Part shown: one piece after another, positions 7,004 to 7,291 of the stretch
How the letters are laid out: each line of letters begins with the position of its first letter
How positions within the stretch are numbered: position 1 is the first letter of the stretch
Assembly: GCA_018663485.1 (NCBI GenBank)
Contig: JABJQI010000153.1
Span: forward strand, 1-7,291
DNA length: 7,291 nucleotides
Direction: 5' to 3'
Source of the DNA: Opitutia bacterium
Lineage (GTDB): Bacteria > Verrucomicrobiota > Verrucomicrobiia > Opitutales > Coraliomargaritaceae
Program-made: the position numbers and the translations under genes
Notes under the pieces: model-generated
Told to the model about the DNA's origin: nothing
Database searches by the model: none
The model's input: only the letters and a program-made list of their open reading frames with translations

Positions 7004-7115
7004 TTAGTCGCAGGCGTCAGACCTGGCAGGGAGTAGTTGGGAGGGACGACCTCCGTGTCGTCCGCATTGCCCCTGAGCGTATGGCACTGCGGTCCGCGCG
7101 GAGGCGGACCCTCCC
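7004..7115 (+). repeat. 112-bp interspersed-type repeat, copy 1
   Basis: First of two direct copies with a 175-bp period and 108 of 112 identical positions. It begins TTAGTCGCAGGCGTCAGACC, followed by a palindromic body from GGGAGGG (7039-7045) to CCCTCCC (7109-7115). Two 7-bp hairpins sit inside: GGACGAC (7044-7050) with GTCGTCC (7057-7063), loop CTCCGT; and GGTCCGC (7091-7097) with GCGGACC (7104-7110), loop GCGGAG. The two loops are complementary to each other, with one G-T pair. The 27-bp arms also pair imperfectly end to end. It encodes no protein and resembles a REP or MITE-like element. No target-site duplication is seen. Confidence 0.85.
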
Positions 7116-7132
7116 GGCGGGCCACTCCAACG

Positions 7133-7161
7133 TTGCTTCGCCATCTGCTAAGTCGAAGCAA
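7133..7161. repeat. Hairpin in the linker between the two repeat copies
   Basis: TTGCTTCG (7133-7140) and CGAAGCAA (7154-7161) form a perfect 8-bp stem with a 13-nt loop, inside the 63-bp spacer (7116-7178) that separates the 112-bp copies. A short A-run follows, with no T-run, so it is not a plus-strand terminator. It may be part of the mobile repeat unit. Confidence 0.5.
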
Positions 7162-7178
7162 AAGACCACGAATTGACA

Positions 7179-7290
7179 TTAGTCGCAGGCGTCAGACCTG
7201 ACCGGGAGTAGTTGGGAGGGACGACCTCCGTGTCGTCCGCATTGCCCCTGAGCCTATGGCACTGCGGTCCGCACGGAGGCGGACCCTCCC
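7179..7290 (+). repeat. 112-bp interspersed-type repeat, copy 2
   Basis: Second direct copy, differing from the first at 7201, 7203, 7254 and 7273. Hairpin stems are at 7219-7225/7232-7238 and 7266-7272/7279-7285. Its two loops, CTCCGT and ACGGAG, are exactly complementary over six bases. It ends with CCCTCCC one base before the window edge, so further copies could follow outside. Apart from these repeats and the linker hairpin, the right-end region 6936-7291 holds no gene. Confidence 0.85.
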
Positions 7291-7291
7291 C

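Noticed and set aside
6880..7179. 99-codon minus-strand and 69-codon plus-strand ORFs over the right-end repeats
   Set aside because: Both are read through the GC-rich 112-bp repeat and its palindromes. The open frames follow from repeat composition and the translations show no protein features.
7004..7290. CRISPR array
   Set aside because: There are only two copies, at 112 bp far too long for CRISPR repeats, with complex internal palindromes and no cas gene nearby.

Overview
The window looks like chromosomal DNA of a free-living Gram-negative bacterium, most likely from the Verrucomicrobiota (Opitutae/Puniceicoccales-like). The clearest pointer is a pseudopilin with a GFTLIELLTVIAIIGILAAI start and a C-terminal GGHIAYLDGHVQF segment, a protein type very common in Verrucomicrobiota, Lentisphaerota and Planctomycetota. 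Moderate GC and the lack of Shine-Dalgarno sequences at the visible starts fit. The assignment is inference, not proven.

Layout from left to right: (1) the 3' end of glyA (serine hydroxymethyltransferase, + strand), closed by a strong intrinsic terminator; (2) a palindrome-rich spacer; (3) a solitary pseudopilin gene (+) with its own candidate promoter and intrinsic terminator; (4) a 375-bp gene-free spacer with several short perfect palindromes, one hairpin related to the repeats at the right end, and a candidate extended -10 promoter; (5) a family II inorganic pyrophosphatase (+) carrying a CBS-DRTGG-CBS regulatory insert; (6) clpB (- strand), converging on the pyrophosphatase with a 44-bp gap; (7) a divergent small lipoprotein gene (+); (8) a gene-free right end with two 112-bp direct repeats, each folding into paired hairpins.

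The genes form no obvious operon. They are four separate transcription units plus the partial glyA: one-carbon metabolism, an envelope pseudopilin, pyrophosphate removal under probable adenine-nucleotide control, ATP-driven protein disaggregation and a lipoprotein of unknown role.

The most unusual signal is the repeat family. Each arm of the 112-bp repeats, and a lone site near 1900, follows one rule: GGAGGG, five variable bases, CTCCGT (CTCCGC in one arm), the five complementary bases, CC. The loop and 5' flank are conserved while the stem changes but stays paired. This is the sign of selection or copying that acts on hairpin structure, as in REP/MITE-type elements or structured RNA.
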